Below are positions 26,602 through 38,249 of a DNA stretch of 64,000 nucleotides, piece after piece. The DNA is from Elusimicrobiota bacterium. Its GTDB lineage: Bacteria; Elusimicrobiota; Elusimicrobia; FEN-1173; JAKLIF01. The notes beneath the pieces were generated by a model. That model saw only the letters and a list, made by a program, of their open reading frames with translations, did not search any database and was not told the DNA's origin. The DNA lies in the NCBI GenBank assembly GCA_022709755.1, contig JAKLIF010000001.1, forward strand, positions 1-64,000, written 5' to 3'. The position numbers were made by a program, and so were the translations under genes. Position 1 is the first letter of the stretch; the number at the start of each line of letters is the position of its first letter.

Positions 26602-27050
26602 GGTGTCGGGGTGTCGAGCAGGAGCGTGACGGGGCCTTGATTGTGGATCTTGACGAGCATGGTGGCTTGGAACTCGCCCGTTGTCACTCTTGGAAAACGC
26701 TGTGTCAATAGTTCCACGAAACGGTCATAAAGTTTCCTCGCATCGGCCGTTCCGGCGGCGTCTGAAAAGTCGGGCCGACGTCCTTTCCGGACGTTCCCGT
26801 AGAGGGTGAATTGTGATACCACCAGGATCTCGCCGCCCACATCCTCCACGGATCTGTCGAACTCGCTCGTCCTGTCATCCGACGGGAAAATGCGGAGGGT
26901 GAGTATCTTTTCAATCAGCCACGTGACCTCTTTTTCCGAGTCGGTCCCGGTGATACCCAGCAGGACGACGATCCCTTTGCCGATGGAACGCTCGGAGAGA
27001 CCCTCGATGCTGACGGAGGCCTCGGTGACGCGTTGGATCAGGGCACGCAT
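26598..27050 (-). CDS. dtd: D-aminoacyl-tRNA deacylase
   Basis: 150 residues, full length for the DTD family, which hydrolyses D-amino acids and glycine mischarged on tRNA. Signature motifs SQFTLYG (79-85) and the Gly-Pro motif NQGPVT (137-142), both part of the active site, are intact, as is MRALIQRVTEASV at the N-terminus. Its 3' end overlaps the start of the glycosidase-like gene. The location near alaS and a tRNA gene suits translation quality control. Confidence 0.96.
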   Translation of the reverse strand: MRALIQRVTEASVSIEGLSERSIGKGIVVLLGITGTDSEKEVTWLIEKILTLRIFPSDDRTSEFDRSVEDVGGEILVVSQFTLYGNVRKGRRPDFSDAAGTADARKLYDRFVELLTQRFPRVTTGEFQATMLVKIHNQGPVTLLLDTPTP

Positions 27051-27091
27051 GGGGATTTCGCCGGAAGGTGGATCGTCATGGGGATGGGACT

Positions 27092-27565
27092 CTAAATCCG
27101 GGAGGAATCCGGAGAGAGGGAGGATTTGATCTTTTGTTCGATCTTATCCAGGGCTTCGGCCGGTGACTTGACGGGGACCACGCCGCGGATGGACCAGGTT
27201 CGAAGTCCGAAGACGGGTTTGTTGATGGACATCGCCAATCCGATCTCGGAGAGCGTGCCGTATTTTCCGCCGACGGCGATCACGGCGTCGGCGGTGCGCA
27301 CGATGACGGCGTTCCGTGCGTGGCTCATGGCGGTCAGGATGGGATAGTCGATGAACGGGTTCGCGTCTTTCTTGTCTTTCCCGGGAAGGATCCCGAGGGT
27401 GACGCCGCCGGCCTCTTTGGCCCCGCGGCAAGCCGCTTCCATCACCCCGCCCATTCCCCCGCAGACGAGGGTATGGCCCCTGCGGGCGATCTCTTTCCCC
27501 ACGTTCTCCGCCAGACGGGCGAGAGCGGGAGGGCACTGACTTTGACCGATGACGGCGATGATCAT
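27092..27565 (-). CDS. TIGR00725/LOG-like Rossmann-fold protein
   Basis: 157 residues. Reads as the TIGR00725 family, related to lysine-decarboxylase-like (LOG) and DprA Rossmann folds: IIAVIGQSQCP at the N-terminus, CGGMGGVMEAACRGA as the nucleotide-binding loop, and GGKYGTLSEIGLAM near residue 110, equivalent to the GGxGTxxE motif of LOG phosphoribohydrolases. LOG enzymes release cytokinin-type bases from nucleotides; activity of this subfamily is not established. Sits between the tRNA-Arg and dtd on the same strand. Confidence 0.82.
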   Translation of the reverse strand: MIIAVIGQSQCPPALARLAENVGKEIARRGHTLVCGGMGGVMEAACRGAKEAGGVTLGILPGKDKKDANPFIDYPILTAMSHARNAVIVRTADAVIAVGGKYGTLSEIGLAMSINKPVFGLRTWSIRGVVPVKSPAEALDKIEQKIKSSLSPDSSRI

Positions 27566-27589
27566 GGGGATTCAGGTCTCATAAATCTT

Positions 27590-27662
27590 CGCGCCCGCCG
27601 GGACTTGAACCCGGAATAGAAGCTTCGGAGGCTTCCGTGATATCCAATTTCACTACAGGCGC
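27590..27662 (-). tRNA. tRNA-Arg (anticodon CCG)
   Basis: A full cloverleaf folds on the minus strand: acceptor GCGCCTG paired with CGGGCGC (one G-T), D arm GTGA...TCAC, anticodon stem GAAGC/GCTTC with loop CTCCGAA giving anticodon CCG, and T arm CCGGG-TTCAAGT-CCCGG. Discriminator G. CCA is not encoded. It lies 43 bp after the alaS stop and may be processed from that transcript. Confidence 0.93.
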
Positions 27663-27705
27663 ATTAAAATCGAGAGAACGGATAGGTCGGCTCTCAGAGT
27701 GTATC

Positions 27706-30345
27706 TTATTTTTTGATGACCGACGACAGATCTTTCAAAAGCATATCGATGGTCTTATCGAACTTTCCGCCGCCCTGGGCGAAATCAGGCCGTCCGCCGC
27801 CCTTCCCCATGATTCTTTGCGCCACGTTCTGGGCGATCTTCCCGGCGTGCCATCCTTCTTTTTGCCGGTCCGCGGTCAGCGCGACGATGTAGGACAATAT
27901 TCCGTCCGATTGGGTCAACAGAAGAACGAGTCCTGACTTCAAAGACGTTTTTAATCGGTCTGCCAGCGTTCTGAGAGAGGCCATATCCAAATTGTCGACT
28001 GTTTTGACGAGACAAGGGATTCCGTTGATGTTCTGTATTTCTGTTTCCGATGGATCGCTCTTCCCCTGGGCTTTGTCGAGTTGGGCCTGTTTCAGGTCAT
28101 GTTCCAGTTGCCGTTGTTTCTGAATCAATTTGTCGATCTTCTGGGGTAATTCCGCCGGGGTGGATTTCAATTTCTCTGCAGACTCTTCCATGGTTTTTTC
28201 GATGGACCGGATATAATCCAAGACGGCCAATCCCGCGACGGCTTCGATGCGGCGGACTCCCGCCCCGATGGACGTTTCAGAGATTATTTTGATAGCGCCC
28301 ACTTCGCCAGTCGAGAGGCAATGGGTCCCCCCGCACACTTCGGTGCTGGCCGGTCCGTAGCCGACCATATACACGCGGGCCCCATACTTATCTCCGAAAA
28401 AGGCCAAGGCCCCTTTCTTCTGAGCTTCCTCCAAAGTCAGGTCCAGCCGTTCCCGTTCATAGTCGGCTAGCACGTTCTTGTTGGCGTCCTGTTCGATGAG
28501 CGCGAGTTCTTCCACCGTGGGCGCACCGGTATGGGTGTAATCGAACCGGAGCCGTTTCGGCGTGACCAAAGAACCCGCTTGGGTCACGTGTTTGCCGAGC
28601 ACTCGCCGCAAGGCCGCATGGAGCAGATGGGTGGCGGTGTGGTGGCGCATGATGGCCCTCCGACGGTCTTCGTCCACGATCGCTTCGATGGGCTCGCCTT
28701 TCTTGAAAATACCTTTTTTCACGCGCACTCTGTGGACGATGAACCCCTCCACCGGTTTCTGCGCGTCGAGCACTTCCGCCACGGCTCCCTGGGAACCCCG
28801 GAGTATCCCGGTGTCTCCGGCTTGTCCGCCGGATTCAGCGTAGAAAGGCGTCTCCTTCAGAATGATCTCCCCCTCCATACCTTCAGTGAGGGAATCGGTC
28901 TCCAGGGGGCCTTTCAAAAGACTGGCGATCACGGTCTTCGGGACGGACATCGTCTCATACCCCTTGAAAGCTATTTGTCCGACGGATTTTGACAGCGTCC
29001 CATAATGGCTCACGTCTTGCGCGCCGGACCCTTTCCACCCTTCCCGGGCGATGTTCTGGGCCTGTTTCTGCGCCGCGTCGAAATCTTCCTGTCGGAATGT
29101 CAGTCCGTGTCCTTTCAGTATCTCCCGGGTGAGGTCGGGCGGAAAACCGTGGGTGTCGTAGAGCCGGAAGACCTGATCCCCGGAGATCTCGACGGACTTC
29201 GATCCTTTGGCGGTCTTGATGAGCGCGTCGAGGAACGGTTCCGCCTGTTCCACTTTCTCCAGAAAATGTTCCTCTTCCTGTTTGACGATGGAGGCGATGC
29301 TCTCCAATTTGGTCCGCAGGTCCGGGTAAGCGGACTTCATCTGGTCGACGACCGTCCCCGCGAGCTGGTAGAGGAACGGTTCCTTGTAACCCAGCGTGCA
29401 TCCTTGGCGGGTGGCCCGCCGGATGAGACGGCGCAGGATATATCCGCGTCCCTCGTTGGAAGGGACGATGCCGTCCGCCACCAAAAACGTGGCCGCGCGG
29501 GCATGGTCGGCGATGATCCTGAACGCCGGGTGAGTGGACGCGACCTTCACTCCGTCCGGCAACCCCAGGATATCGACGGCATGTTTGATGTAGGGTTGGA
29601 ACAGGTCCGTGTCGAAACTGCTGGAGACGTTCTGCATGACGACCGTGAGGCGTTCCAAGCCCATGCCGGTATCGATGTTCTTCTGGGGAAGAGGGATCAG
29701 TTTCCCGTCGGTCTGGCGGTCGAACTGGGTGAAGACCAGGTTCCAGACTTCCAGCCAACGGTCGCAGTCGGCTTCGGGAGTACATTTCCCCTTGGCGCCG
29801 CAGGTGCAGGCGGCGGGTCCGCGGTCCACCAATATTTCGGAGCAAGGGCCACAGGGGCCGGTCGGCCCCATGTTCCAAAAGTTCGTGTCTTCCCCCATTC
29901 TCACGATGCGCGATTCGGGCACGATCTTCTTCCAATAATCGAAGGCCTCGTCGTCGTCCTTGTAGACCGTGGCCAACAGCTTGTCCGCCGGAAGTCCCGC
30001 TTCCTTCGTGAGGAATTCCCATCCCCAGGCGATGGCGTCTTTCTTGAAATAGTCGCCGAAGGAAAAATTCCCGAGCATCTCGAAAAAGGTCAGGTGTCGG
30101 TGGGTGAACCCCACGCGTTCGATGTCGGAGGTGCGGAGGCACTTCTGTGACGACGCCGCGCGCGTGTATTCCAATTTGATCTGTCCGAGGAACTGGCGCT
30201 TGAACTGCACCATGCCAGCCGAGGTGAACAGCAGTGTCGGGTCGCTGGACGGGATGAGCGAATCCGAGGGCACGACGGTATGGGCGCGGGGCGCCTTCTT
30301 GAAATAGTCCAAGAAAAGTTGTCGGATCTCGTTTCCTGTCTTCAT
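27706..30345 (-). CDS. alaS: Alanyl-tRNA synthetase
   Basis: 879 residues from the ATG at 30345, the usual AlaRS length; the frame is open upstream through the neighbouring gene but that extension (Arg/Gly-rich) is a shadow. Class II catalytic core at the N-terminus ([48 protein letters not shown]), editing domain with [13 protein letters not shown] and CGGTHC zinc/editing motifs, and a C-terminal C-Ala domain. Charges tRNA-Ala and clears mischarged Ser/Gly. The start overlaps the thioesterase stop (ATGA), so they are co-translated. Confidence 0.98.
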   Translation of the reverse strand: MKTGNEIRQLFLDYFKKAPRAHTVVPSDSLIPSSDPTLLFTSAGMVQFKRQFLGQIKLEYTRAASSQKCLRTSDIERVGFTHRHLTFFEMLGNFSFGDYFKKDAIAWGWEFLTKEAGLPADKLLATVYKDDDEAFDYWKKIVPESRIVRMGEDTNFWNMGPTGPCGPCSEILVDRGPAACTCGAKGKCTPEADCDRWLEVWNLVFTQFDRQTDGKLIPLPQKNIDTGMGLERLTVVMQNVSSSFDTDLFQPYIKHAVDILGLPDGVKVASTHPAFRIIADHARAATFLVADGIVPSNEGRGYILRRLIRRATRQGCTLGYKEPFLYQLAGTVVDQMKSAYPDLRTKLESIASIVKQEEEHFLEKVEQAEPFLDALIKTAKGSKSVEISGDQVFRLYDTHGFPPDLTREILKGHGLTFRQEDFDAAQKQAQNIAREGWKGSGAQDVSHYGTLSKSVGQIAFKGYETMSVPKTVIASLLKGPLETDSLTEGMEGEIILKETPFYAESGGQAGDTGILRGSQGAVAEVLDAQKPVEGFIVHRVRVKKGIFKKGEPIEAIVDEDRRRAIMRHHTATHLLHAALRRVLGKHVTQAGSLVTPKRLRFDYTHTGAPTVEELALIEQDANKNVLADYERERLDLTLEEAQKKGALAFFGDKYGARVYMVGYGPASTEVCGGTHCLSTGEVGAIKIISETSIGAGVRRIEAVAGLAVLDYIRSIEKTMEESAEKLKSTPAELPQKIDKLIQKQRQLEHDLKQAQLDKAQGKSDPSETEIQNINGIPCLVKTVDNLDMASLRTLADRLKTSLKSGLVLLLTQSDGILSYIVALTADRQKEGWHAGKIAQNVAQRIMGKGGGRPDFAQGGGKFDKTIDMLLKDLSSVIKK

Positions 30346-30752
30346 CGGGATAGTCTGATGGTCTTTCCTTCCGCGCGAGCGACGGCGACGCCGTCTTCGC
30401 GGATCATTTCGGCTTTCGCCGACACCAGTTTCTTCGACGCGTCCACGATCTCCCCGCGCACGGTGAATTTCTCTCCGATCATGGCCGGGGCCAGATACCG
30501 CACGGTCATCTCGGCGGTGACGGCGGGTCCCACGTGCTCCCAGATGAGGCGCGTCATGGCCTCGTCCAACAGGGTGGCGATGATGCCTCCATGGAGGATG
30601 TCTTTCCATCCCTGCAGGTGTTTCGGCGCCACGAACTCGGCGACGGTCTCTTTTCCGTTCGACTTCCAATCCATCCGCAGTCCCAGGGTGTTCTTGGATC
30701 CACAGACGAAACACATCTGGTCGTCGCTGAGGTCCGTCGCCGACAGTCTCAT
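30342..30752 (-). CDS. PaaI-like hotdog thioesterase
   Basis: 136 residues with the hotdog-fold signature [16 protein letters not shown] near residue 54 and a paired Cys motif (CFVCG) near the N-terminus, as in the 4HBT/PaaI acyl-CoA thioesterase group. It should hydrolyse an acyl-CoA or aryl-CoA; the substrate is not predictable. Lies 4 bp after purH and overlaps alaS, a compact co-transcribed arrangement with no obvious metabolic link. Confidence 0.85.
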   Translation of the reverse strand: MRLSATDLSDDQMCFVCGSKNTLGLRMDWKSNGKETVAEFVAPKHLQGWKDILHGGIIATLLDEAMTRLIWEHVGPAVTAEMTVRYLAPAMIGEKFTVRGEIVDASKKLVSAKAEMIREDGVAVARAEGKTIRLSR

Positions 30753-30756
30753 CGGA

Positions 30757-32319
30757 TCAATGCTTGAAATGGCGGATGCTGGTGAACAGCATGGCCATAT
30801 TGTGCTCGTTCGCGGCGGCGATGCTGTCCGCGTCCTTCACGCTCCCGCCGGGCTGGATGACGGCGGTCACGCCGATCTTGGCGGCCTCGTCGACGGTGTC
30901 CCGGAACGGGAAGAACGCGTCGGAGGCCAGGACGAGAGGGCTCTTCGAATCCAATCCGGTCGCCTGGTTCATCTTCATGACGGCCACGCGCAATGCGTCC
31001 ACGCGCGACATTTGTCCCGCGCCGATCCCGTAGGTCTGCAGTTCCCGCGTCAAGACGATGGCATTGGATTTTACATGTTTCGCCACCCTCCACGCAAAAA
31101 GCAGGGAATCCTTTTCCTCGGCGGTCGGTTCCCGCTTGGTGACCAATTTGATCTCGTTGATGATGGTGCTGTCGGTGGACTGGACCAGGACTCCCCCCGA
31201 CACGCGGCGGATGTCGTATTCGGCATCGTCCAGGATGGAGTCCGGCTGTTCCAGAAGGCGCAGGTTCTGTTTGGCGGAGAAGAGGGTTCTGGCCTCGTCG
31301 GAAAAAGCCGGGGCGATCACGCATTCCGTGAAGATCTTGGTGATCTCGCGGGCGGTGTCGCCGTCCACGGGCCCGTTGAACGCGACCACCCCTCCGAAGG
31401 CCGAGACCGGATCGCATGCCAGCGCTTTTCTGTAGGCGTCGGCCGGCTTGGTCCCTTCCGCCACTCCGCAGGGATTGTTGTGTTTCACGATCACGCAGAC
31501 GGTTTTGGTGAACGACAGGGCGAGCCGCCACGCCGCGTCGATATCCAGATAGTTGTTGTAGGAGAGTTCCTTGCCCTGAAGCACGCGGGCTCCCAGGACG
31601 CCGCGGTCTTGATAGCCGGCCTGTCCATACACGGCCGCCTTCTGGTGCGGGTTTTCCCCGTATCGGAGGTCCTGTTTCTTCCGGAGGGCGATCGGGAACA
31701 GTGTCGGGAACGAGACCTGGTCGAACGATTTCAGGAACGTCTGGGCGATGACGGCGTCATAATGGGCGGTCATGCGGAACGCTTTGGCGGCCAGGTGTTG
31801 TCTGAGTTCAAGGCGGACCGAACCGGTCTGCTTGTAATCGTCGAGGAAGGGGATGTAATCGTCGGGGTCGCAGACCACGGTCACGTGCGCGAAGTTCTTG
31901 GCGGCGGCGCGGATGAGCGTGTTCCCGCCGATGTCGATGTTCTCGATCAACTCTTCGTCGGGCACGCCGGTCTTGGCGCACACCTGCTCGAACGGATAAA
32001 GGTTCACCACTACCAAGTCCACACCCTTCAACGCCTGACGGGTCATGTCCTCCGTGTGGGCGGGATCGTTCCGTTTGGCCAGGATGCCGCCGAATATCTT
32101 GGGATGCAGCGTTTTGACCCGCCCGCCGAGGATCTCCGGAAAACCGGTCTCTTCGGACACGTCTTTGACGGGGATGTCCAACTGACGCAGGAACTGGGCC
32201 GTTCCGCCGGTGGAGAGGATCTCCACGCCCTTTTCGGCCAACGATTTGGCCAGCAGGTCCAATCCGCGTTTATCGGACACGGAGATGAGGGCGCGTTTAA
32301 TCTGAATCGCTGTCGTCAT
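30757..32319 (-). CDS. purH: Bifunctional AICAR transformylase/IMP cyclohydrolase
   Basis: 520 residues, typical for PurH, catalysing the last two steps of IMP synthesis. The N-terminal MGS-like IMP cyclohydrolase domain shows SVSDKRGL, STGGTA and GGRVKTLHPK; the C-terminal transformylase domain has the catalytic KHNNPCG and ends in the conserved ADSIAAANEHNMAMLFT. Start overlaps the 3' end of recX by 23 nt. Confidence 0.98.
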   Translation of the reverse strand: MTTAIQIKRALISVSDKRGLDLLAKSLAEKGVEILSTGGTAQFLRQLDIPVKDVSEETGFPEILGGRVKTLHPKIFGGILAKRNDPAHTEDMTRQALKGVDLVVVNLYPFEQVCAKTGVPDEELIENIDIGGNTLIRAAAKNFAHVTVVCDPDDYIPFLDDYKQTGSVRLELRQHLAAKAFRMTAHYDAVIAQTFLKSFDQVSFPTLFPIALRKKQDLRYGENPHQKAAVYGQAGYQDRGVLGARVLQGKELSYNNYLDIDAAWRLALSFTKTVCVIVKHNNPCGVAEGTKPADAYRKALACDPVSAFGGVVAFNGPVDGDTAREITKIFTECVIAPAFSDEARTLFSAKQNLRLLEQPDSILDDAEYDIRRVSGGVLVQSTDSTIINEIKLVTKREPTAEEKDSLLFAWRVAKHVKSNAIVLTRELQTYGIGAGQMSRVDALRVAVMKMNQATGLDSKSPLVLASDAFFPFRDTVDEAAKIGVTAVIQPGGSVKDADSIAAANEHNMAMLFTSIRHFKH

Positions 32320-32857
32320 TGGTCAACGTCCTTTTCCTTTCGGATAAAAATTCTTTCAACACGTCATGGATGCAATCGGGCGAAAACCCGCGCCGGGCGA
32401 GGGCGGAACCCAGTCGGTGATAGAGGGTCTTCTCGTTCCCCCGTCCCATCGTCTTGAACTTCTTCGCCAGAAACTCCCGGGCCGCTTCGTCTTCTTGTCC
32501 GCGGTCTTTGTGGTTTTTGAGGGTCTCATCCACCACGCCCTTGTCCAACCCTCTGGACAACAGTTTTTGCCTGACCCGGTAGGGGCCTTCACCGGCCCGA
32601 AGGCGGCTGTCCACCCACGTTTCCGCCAGCGCCGCGTCGTTCAGAAGACCGACTTCCATCAGCCGGGTCACCGTCTGGCCGATGATGTCATCTGGGAACT
32701 TTTTCCGTCGGAGACGGCTCCTGATCTCTTTTTCCGCCCGTCCCCGGTATTTCAGCAGGAGCAGGGCGTAATCCATGGCCGCTTGCGGATCTTTTGCGGT
32801 CGACGGTTTCCTGGAACGGTCTTCTTTTTTTGAATCGTTGTTGAAAAAAGGTCCCAA
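32297..32857 (-). CDS. recX: RecX-like regulator of RecA
   Basis: 186 residues with three tandem RecX three-helix repeats: AMDYALLLLKYRGRAEKEI, a second around LLNDAALAETWVDSRLRAGEGP, and a third ending in GRGNEKTLYHRLGSALARRGF. RecX binds RecA filaments and limits recombination. Begins with TTG preceded by GGAAGGGG, a good ribosome-binding site; an ATG 81 nt downstream is an alternative. No recA in the window. Probably the first gene of the minus-strand run leading to alaS and dtd. Confidence 0.88.
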   Translation of the reverse strand: MGPFFNNDSKKEDRSRKPSTAKDPQAAMDYALLLLKYRGRAEKEIRSRLRRKKFPDDIIGQTVTRLMEVGLLNDAALAETWVDSRLRAGEGPYRVRQKLLSRGLDKGVVDETLKNHKDRGQEDEAAREFLAKKFKTMGRGNEKTLYHRLGSALARRGFSPDCIHDVLKEFLSERKRTLTNDDSDSD

Positions 32858-33029
32858 GGATTCCCCTTCCGGACTGAACTGTTTCGGTATCGGATGCCGG
32901 GTTCTCTGAAAGACGGGTCTATTTTAACAAAAACGAGGAATTTTTTCTCTCTAATCTATGGTAGTTGGACTGAAGCGGTGATGTGTGTTACTCGTAGTGC
33001 GTCCAAAGGAGGAGGACTTATCTTAATCT

Positions 33030-33117
33030 GTCATCCCCAAATGCTTGTATCGTCCCAACCACTGAACATAGAGGGGTAGTCCCTGTTTCTACTGATGATT
33101 GGGACGGGGATCTAGCC
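33030..33117. repeat. Interrupted REP-like palindromic element
   Basis: The left arm GTCATCCCCAAATGCTT (33030-33046) and right arm GGGGATCTAGCC (33106-33117) match the intact element at 55351-55384 (GTCATCCCCAAGTGCTT then GGGGATCTAG) but are separated by about 60 bp rich in GGGAC/GTCCC motifs. The surrounding 32858-33233 spacer is otherwise A+T-rich and holds no convincing gene; TTAAAATAG on the minus strand near 32930 is a possible -10 for recX. Confidence 0.55.
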
Positions 33118-33179
33118 AGGGAATATCATTTCATTTTTTAAACGATTGTTGTTTATTAGAATTGCCTCTTATGCTCAGT

Positions 33180-33206
33180 CTAGATTCCCGCTTTCGCGGG
33201 AATGAC
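33180..33206 (-). repeat. REP-like palindrome downstream of ligA
   Basis: Minus strand GTCATTCCCGC-GAAA-GCGGGAATCTAG, a 9-bp stem with GAAA tetraloop, 28 bp after the ligA stop. It shares the GTCATNCCC...GGGNATCNAG layout of the elements at 33030 and in 55.2-55.5 kb, and of a palindrome widespread in bacterial genomes. It could end the ligA transcript, although no T-run follows on that strand. Confidence 0.75.
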
Positions 33207-33233
33207 GGATAAAAAAAGTAGCGTCAAAAAGTA

Positions 33234-35674
<2,441 letters not shown>

Positions 35675-35677
35675 GGG

Positions 35678-36166
35678 TTATTTCAACTCCTTCATCAGGT
35701 TGACCATGGCGAGAGCCGCCAGGGCGGCCTCGTGTCCCTTGTTGTGCGAATCGTTCCCGGCGCGGGCTCGGGCCTGTTCGAGGGTCAGCGTCGTCAGGAC
35801 GCCGAACGTGATCGGGATGCCCGTCTGAAGGGAGGCCTGTCCGATGCCGCGGGCGGTCTCGGCGGCGATGTATCGGTCGTGGGGCGTCTCTCCCCGGATG
35901 ATGCATCCGAGGCAGATGACCGCGTCATATTCTTTCGTCTGGGCGAGTTTCTGGGCGGTGAGGGCCAGTTCGAACGCTCCCGGCACCCACACCACGCGGA
36001 CGTTCTTCTCCGTCACACCGCGGTTTCGGAGCGTGTCCGTGCAGGCGTTGAGCAGGGACGAGGTGATGTCTTCGTTGAACTTGGCCACCACGACGGCGAC
36101 GCTCGCTTTTTTTCCGTCGAGCGTTTTCTCCGAGAAGGTGTCATATCTGTTGTTTTTCAGTGGCAT
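35678..36166 (-). CDS. ribH: 6,7-dimethyl-8-ribityllumazine synthase
   Basis: 162 residues. Lumazine synthase motifs: VVVAKFNEDITSSLL, WVPGAFELALTAQKLA, CLGCIIRGETPHDRYIA (catalytic His) and TFGVLTTLTLEQARAR, then HNKGHEAALAALAMVNL. Condenses the ribityl-diamino-uracil with dihydroxybutanone phosphate in the penultimate riboflavin step. GAGG precedes the start. The 87-bp gap to ribBA contains a G+C-rich hairpin. Confidence 0.98.
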   Translation of the reverse strand: MPLKNNRYDTFSEKTLDGKKASVAVVVAKFNEDITSSLLNACTDTLRNRGVTEKNVRVVWVPGAFELALTAQKLAQTKEYDAVICLGCIIRGETPHDRYIAAETARGIGQASLQTGIPITFGVLTTLTLEQARARAGNDSHNKGHEAALAALAMVNLMKELK

Positions 36167-36209
36167 CGGGATCCTCGTATCATCGAATTCAGTAAAACTT
36201 TTTTCAAAT

Positions 36210-36246
36210 CCTCCCCCTGTTCCCCCGTCGAGGGGCAGAGGGGAGG
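36210..36246. repeat. G+C-rich hairpin between ribBA and ribH
   Basis: CCTCCCC (36210-36216) pairs with GGGGAGG (36240-36246), CTG with CAG inside it, and CCCC with GGGG around a GTCGA loop. No T-run. Could be a REP-type element or an mRNA processing/stability structure within the rib operon. Confidence 0.6.
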
Positions 36247-36253
36247 GCTCAAA

Positions 36254-37468
36254 TCAATGCACGCATTTCAGCAGATGGCCGAGTTTCCTCTTCTTTGTCC
36301 GCAGGTATCTCAGGTTGCTCTTCGTGGGCGGGATCTCCAGCGGGATCCGGTTCACGATGGTGAGTCCGTATCCCTTGATCCCGACGATCTTCCGCGGGTT
36401 GTTCGTCAACAATGAGATCCGTTTCAGTCCCAGGTCGGCCAATATCTGGGCGCCGATGCCGTATTCGCGCAGGTCGGCCGGGAACCCCAGTTGGAGGTTC
36501 GCCTCGACGGTATCGAGCCCTTTGTCCTGCAGGGCGTAGGCCTGGAGTTTGTTGGCCAGTCCGATGCCGCGCCCTTCCTGGTGCATGTAGAGGATGACGC
36601 CCTGCCCTTTGGACTCCACATACTTCATGGCGGCGCGGAGTTGTTCGCCGCAATCGCACCGGAGGGAATGGAGGACGTCCCCGGTGAAGCAGGAGGAGTG
36701 CACCCGCACGGGCACGGTCTGGCCCCCGGACACACGGCCTTTGACGAGCGCCAGGTGGTGTTCCCCCGTCGGCATGTCTTCGTAGAGATGGAGCTGGAAA
36801 GCGCCGTAGTCGGTCGGCAGCGACGTGGTGACGACGCGTCGCACCATCTTCTCGTGTTTGCGGCGATAGTGGATGAGGTCCTGGATGGTGACCAGTTTCA
36901 GGTCGTGCTTTTTGGCGAATTGGGCCAAGGCCGGAAGGCGCGACATGGAGCCGTCTTCGTTCATGATCTCCACCAGGACTCCGGCGGGATAAAGCCCGGC
37001 CAGACGGGCCAGATCGACGGTGGCTTCGGTGTGCCCCGCGCGGACGAGCACGCCCTTCTGTTTGGCGATGAGAGGGAAGATGTGTCCCGGTCGGCCCAGT
37101 TCCTCGGGTTTCGTCTTGGGGTTGCAAAGGGCGTGGACGGTTTTGGCCCGGTCCGTCGCCGAGATGCCCGTGGTGCATCCGTGGCCCAGCAGGTCGACGG
37201 AGACGGTGAACGGTGTGTCGTGAAGGGAGGTGTTCTTGTTCACCATCGGATCCAGCTCGAGTTCACGGCACCGTTCCTCGGTGATGGGGGCGCAGATGAG
37301 GCCCCGGCCCTGTTTGGCCATGAAATTGATGTGGTCGGGGGTCACCTTCTCCGCCGCGACGATCAGGTCCCCCTCGTTCTCGCGGTCGGGGTCGTCCACC
37401 ACGACGATGAAATGGCCTTTCTGGAGTTCCCGGAGCGCTTCGGGGATGGTGGCGAATTGGATGTTCAT
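36254..37468 (-). CDS. ribBA: Bifunctional 3,4-dihydroxy-2-butanone-4-phosphate synthase/GTP cyclohydrolase II
   Basis: 404 residues. The N-terminal half is RibB ([45 protein letters not shown]); the C-terminal half is RibA, with the zinc cysteines in [15 protein letters not shown] and HQEGRGIGL. Supplies both early precursors of riboflavin. TAGAAT on the minus strand at 37475-37480 is placed exactly so that transcription would start on the A of the ATG, a possible internal leaderless promoter. Confidence 0.98.
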   Translation of the reverse strand: MNIQFATIPEALRELQKGHFIVVVDDPDRENEGDLIVAAEKVTPDHINFMAKQGRGLICAPITEERCRELELDPMVNKNTSLHDTPFTVSVDLLGHGCTTGISATDRAKTVHALCNPKTKPEELGRPGHIFPLIAKQKGVLVRAGHTEATVDLARLAGLYPAGVLVEIMNEDGSMSRLPALAQFAKKHDLKLVTIQDLIHYRRKHEKMVRRVVTTSLPTDYGAFQLHLYEDMPTGEHHLALVKGRVSGGQTVPVRVHSSCFTGDVLHSLRCDCGEQLRAAMKYVESKGQGVILYMHQEGRGIGLANKLQAYALQDKGLDTVEANLQLGFPADLREYGIGAQILADLGLKRISLLTNNPRKIVGIKGYGLTIVNRIPLEIPPTKSNLRYLRTKKRKLGHLLKCVH

Positions 37469-37531
37469 GGGGTCATTCTACACTTCTTTGACGGAGTCCG
37501 ACAGGGCTAAATTGGGGCCGGCCGGTCCGGC

Positions 37532-38233
37532 TCATTGTTCGCTGGAGATCTCCTCCCAGGACAGTTCGCGTTTCATGAAAAGGTCGTCGGTCGTTCCCTG
37601 CCACGCGTGGATCATGTTGACCATGTGCTTGGAGAGGATGTCGGCTTCCAGGTTGACCGGGTCCCCGGCTTTTTTCCGGCCCAGGGTGGTGTTCTGTTCC
37701 GTGAACGGGATGATGGCCACGGTGAACGATCCGGGCAGGATCTTGACGATGGTCAGGCTGATGCCGTCCACCGCGATGGACCCTTTGGGGACCAGGTATT
37801 TCCGCAGGGAGGAGGGGTAGGCGAATTCGTAGATCTTGGATTCCCCGTCCGGCGTCACGGATGCCACCGAACCGGTCCCATCCACATGGCCCAGCACGAA
37901 ATGGCCTCCCAGAGGGTCCCCCATCCGGGCGGATGGTTCCAGGTTCACGGTCTGGCCGGGTTTCAGGGACCCCAAGGTCGTTTTACTGAGGGTTTCCGGG
38001 GAGACGTCAAAGCTCAAAACGGTGGCTTTGCCAGCCGCCTTGGCGGCCCCCTTTTTGGATCTTTTTGGGGCTGTTTTAGGGGTGTCCGGTCTGGACTTGG
38101 TCACGGTCAGGCAGACCCCCTCTATGGCCACAGAATGCCCCGTTTTGAGGCCTTCTAAAGTAGTGCTGATTTCGATCTTGGATCCTTCCTGGAAGACCAC
38201 GTTCCCCATGGACTGGATGATGCCTGTGAACAT
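37532..38233 (-). CDS. ribE: Riboflavin synthase, alpha chain
   Basis: 233 residues, slightly longer than the usual ~200-220. Two lumazine-binding repeats: MFTGIIQSMGNV at the N-terminus and a second at GGHFVLGHVDGTGSV. Dismutates two lumazines to riboflavin. Oddity: after GVCLTVTKS the first barrel carries an inserted Lys/Ala/Pro-rich stretch of about 20 residues (about residues 65-87) before the conserved FDVSPETL, a low-complexity loop insertion I would not expect in the family. Confidence 0.95.
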   Translation of the reverse strand: MFTGIIQSMGNVVFQEGSKIEISTTLEGLKTGHSVAIEGVCLTVTKSRPDTPKTAPKRSKKGAAKAAGKATVLSFDVSPETLSKTTLGSLKPGQTVNLEPSARMGDPLGGHFVLGHVDGTGSVASVTPDGESKIYEFAYPSSLRKYLVPKGSIAVDGISLTIVKILPGSFTVAIIPFTEQNTTLGRKKAGDPVNLEADILSKHMVNMIHAWQGTTDDLFMKRELSWEEISSEQ

Positions 38234-38249
38234 TGGAAAACCCCCGCTT

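Noticed and set aside
30346-30714. N-terminal extension of alaS
   Set aside because: The extension is the out-of-frame thioesterase region and is Arg/Gly-rich; the AlaRS N-terminus begins normally at 30345.
30280-32457. Plus-strand frame of 725 codons opposite purH
   Set aside because: Antisense to purH and the recX overlap; no recognisable protein features.
32894-33079. 61-codon plus-strand frame between recX and ligA
   Set aside because: A+T-rich spacer containing REP-like arms; no ribosome-binding site or protein similarity seen.
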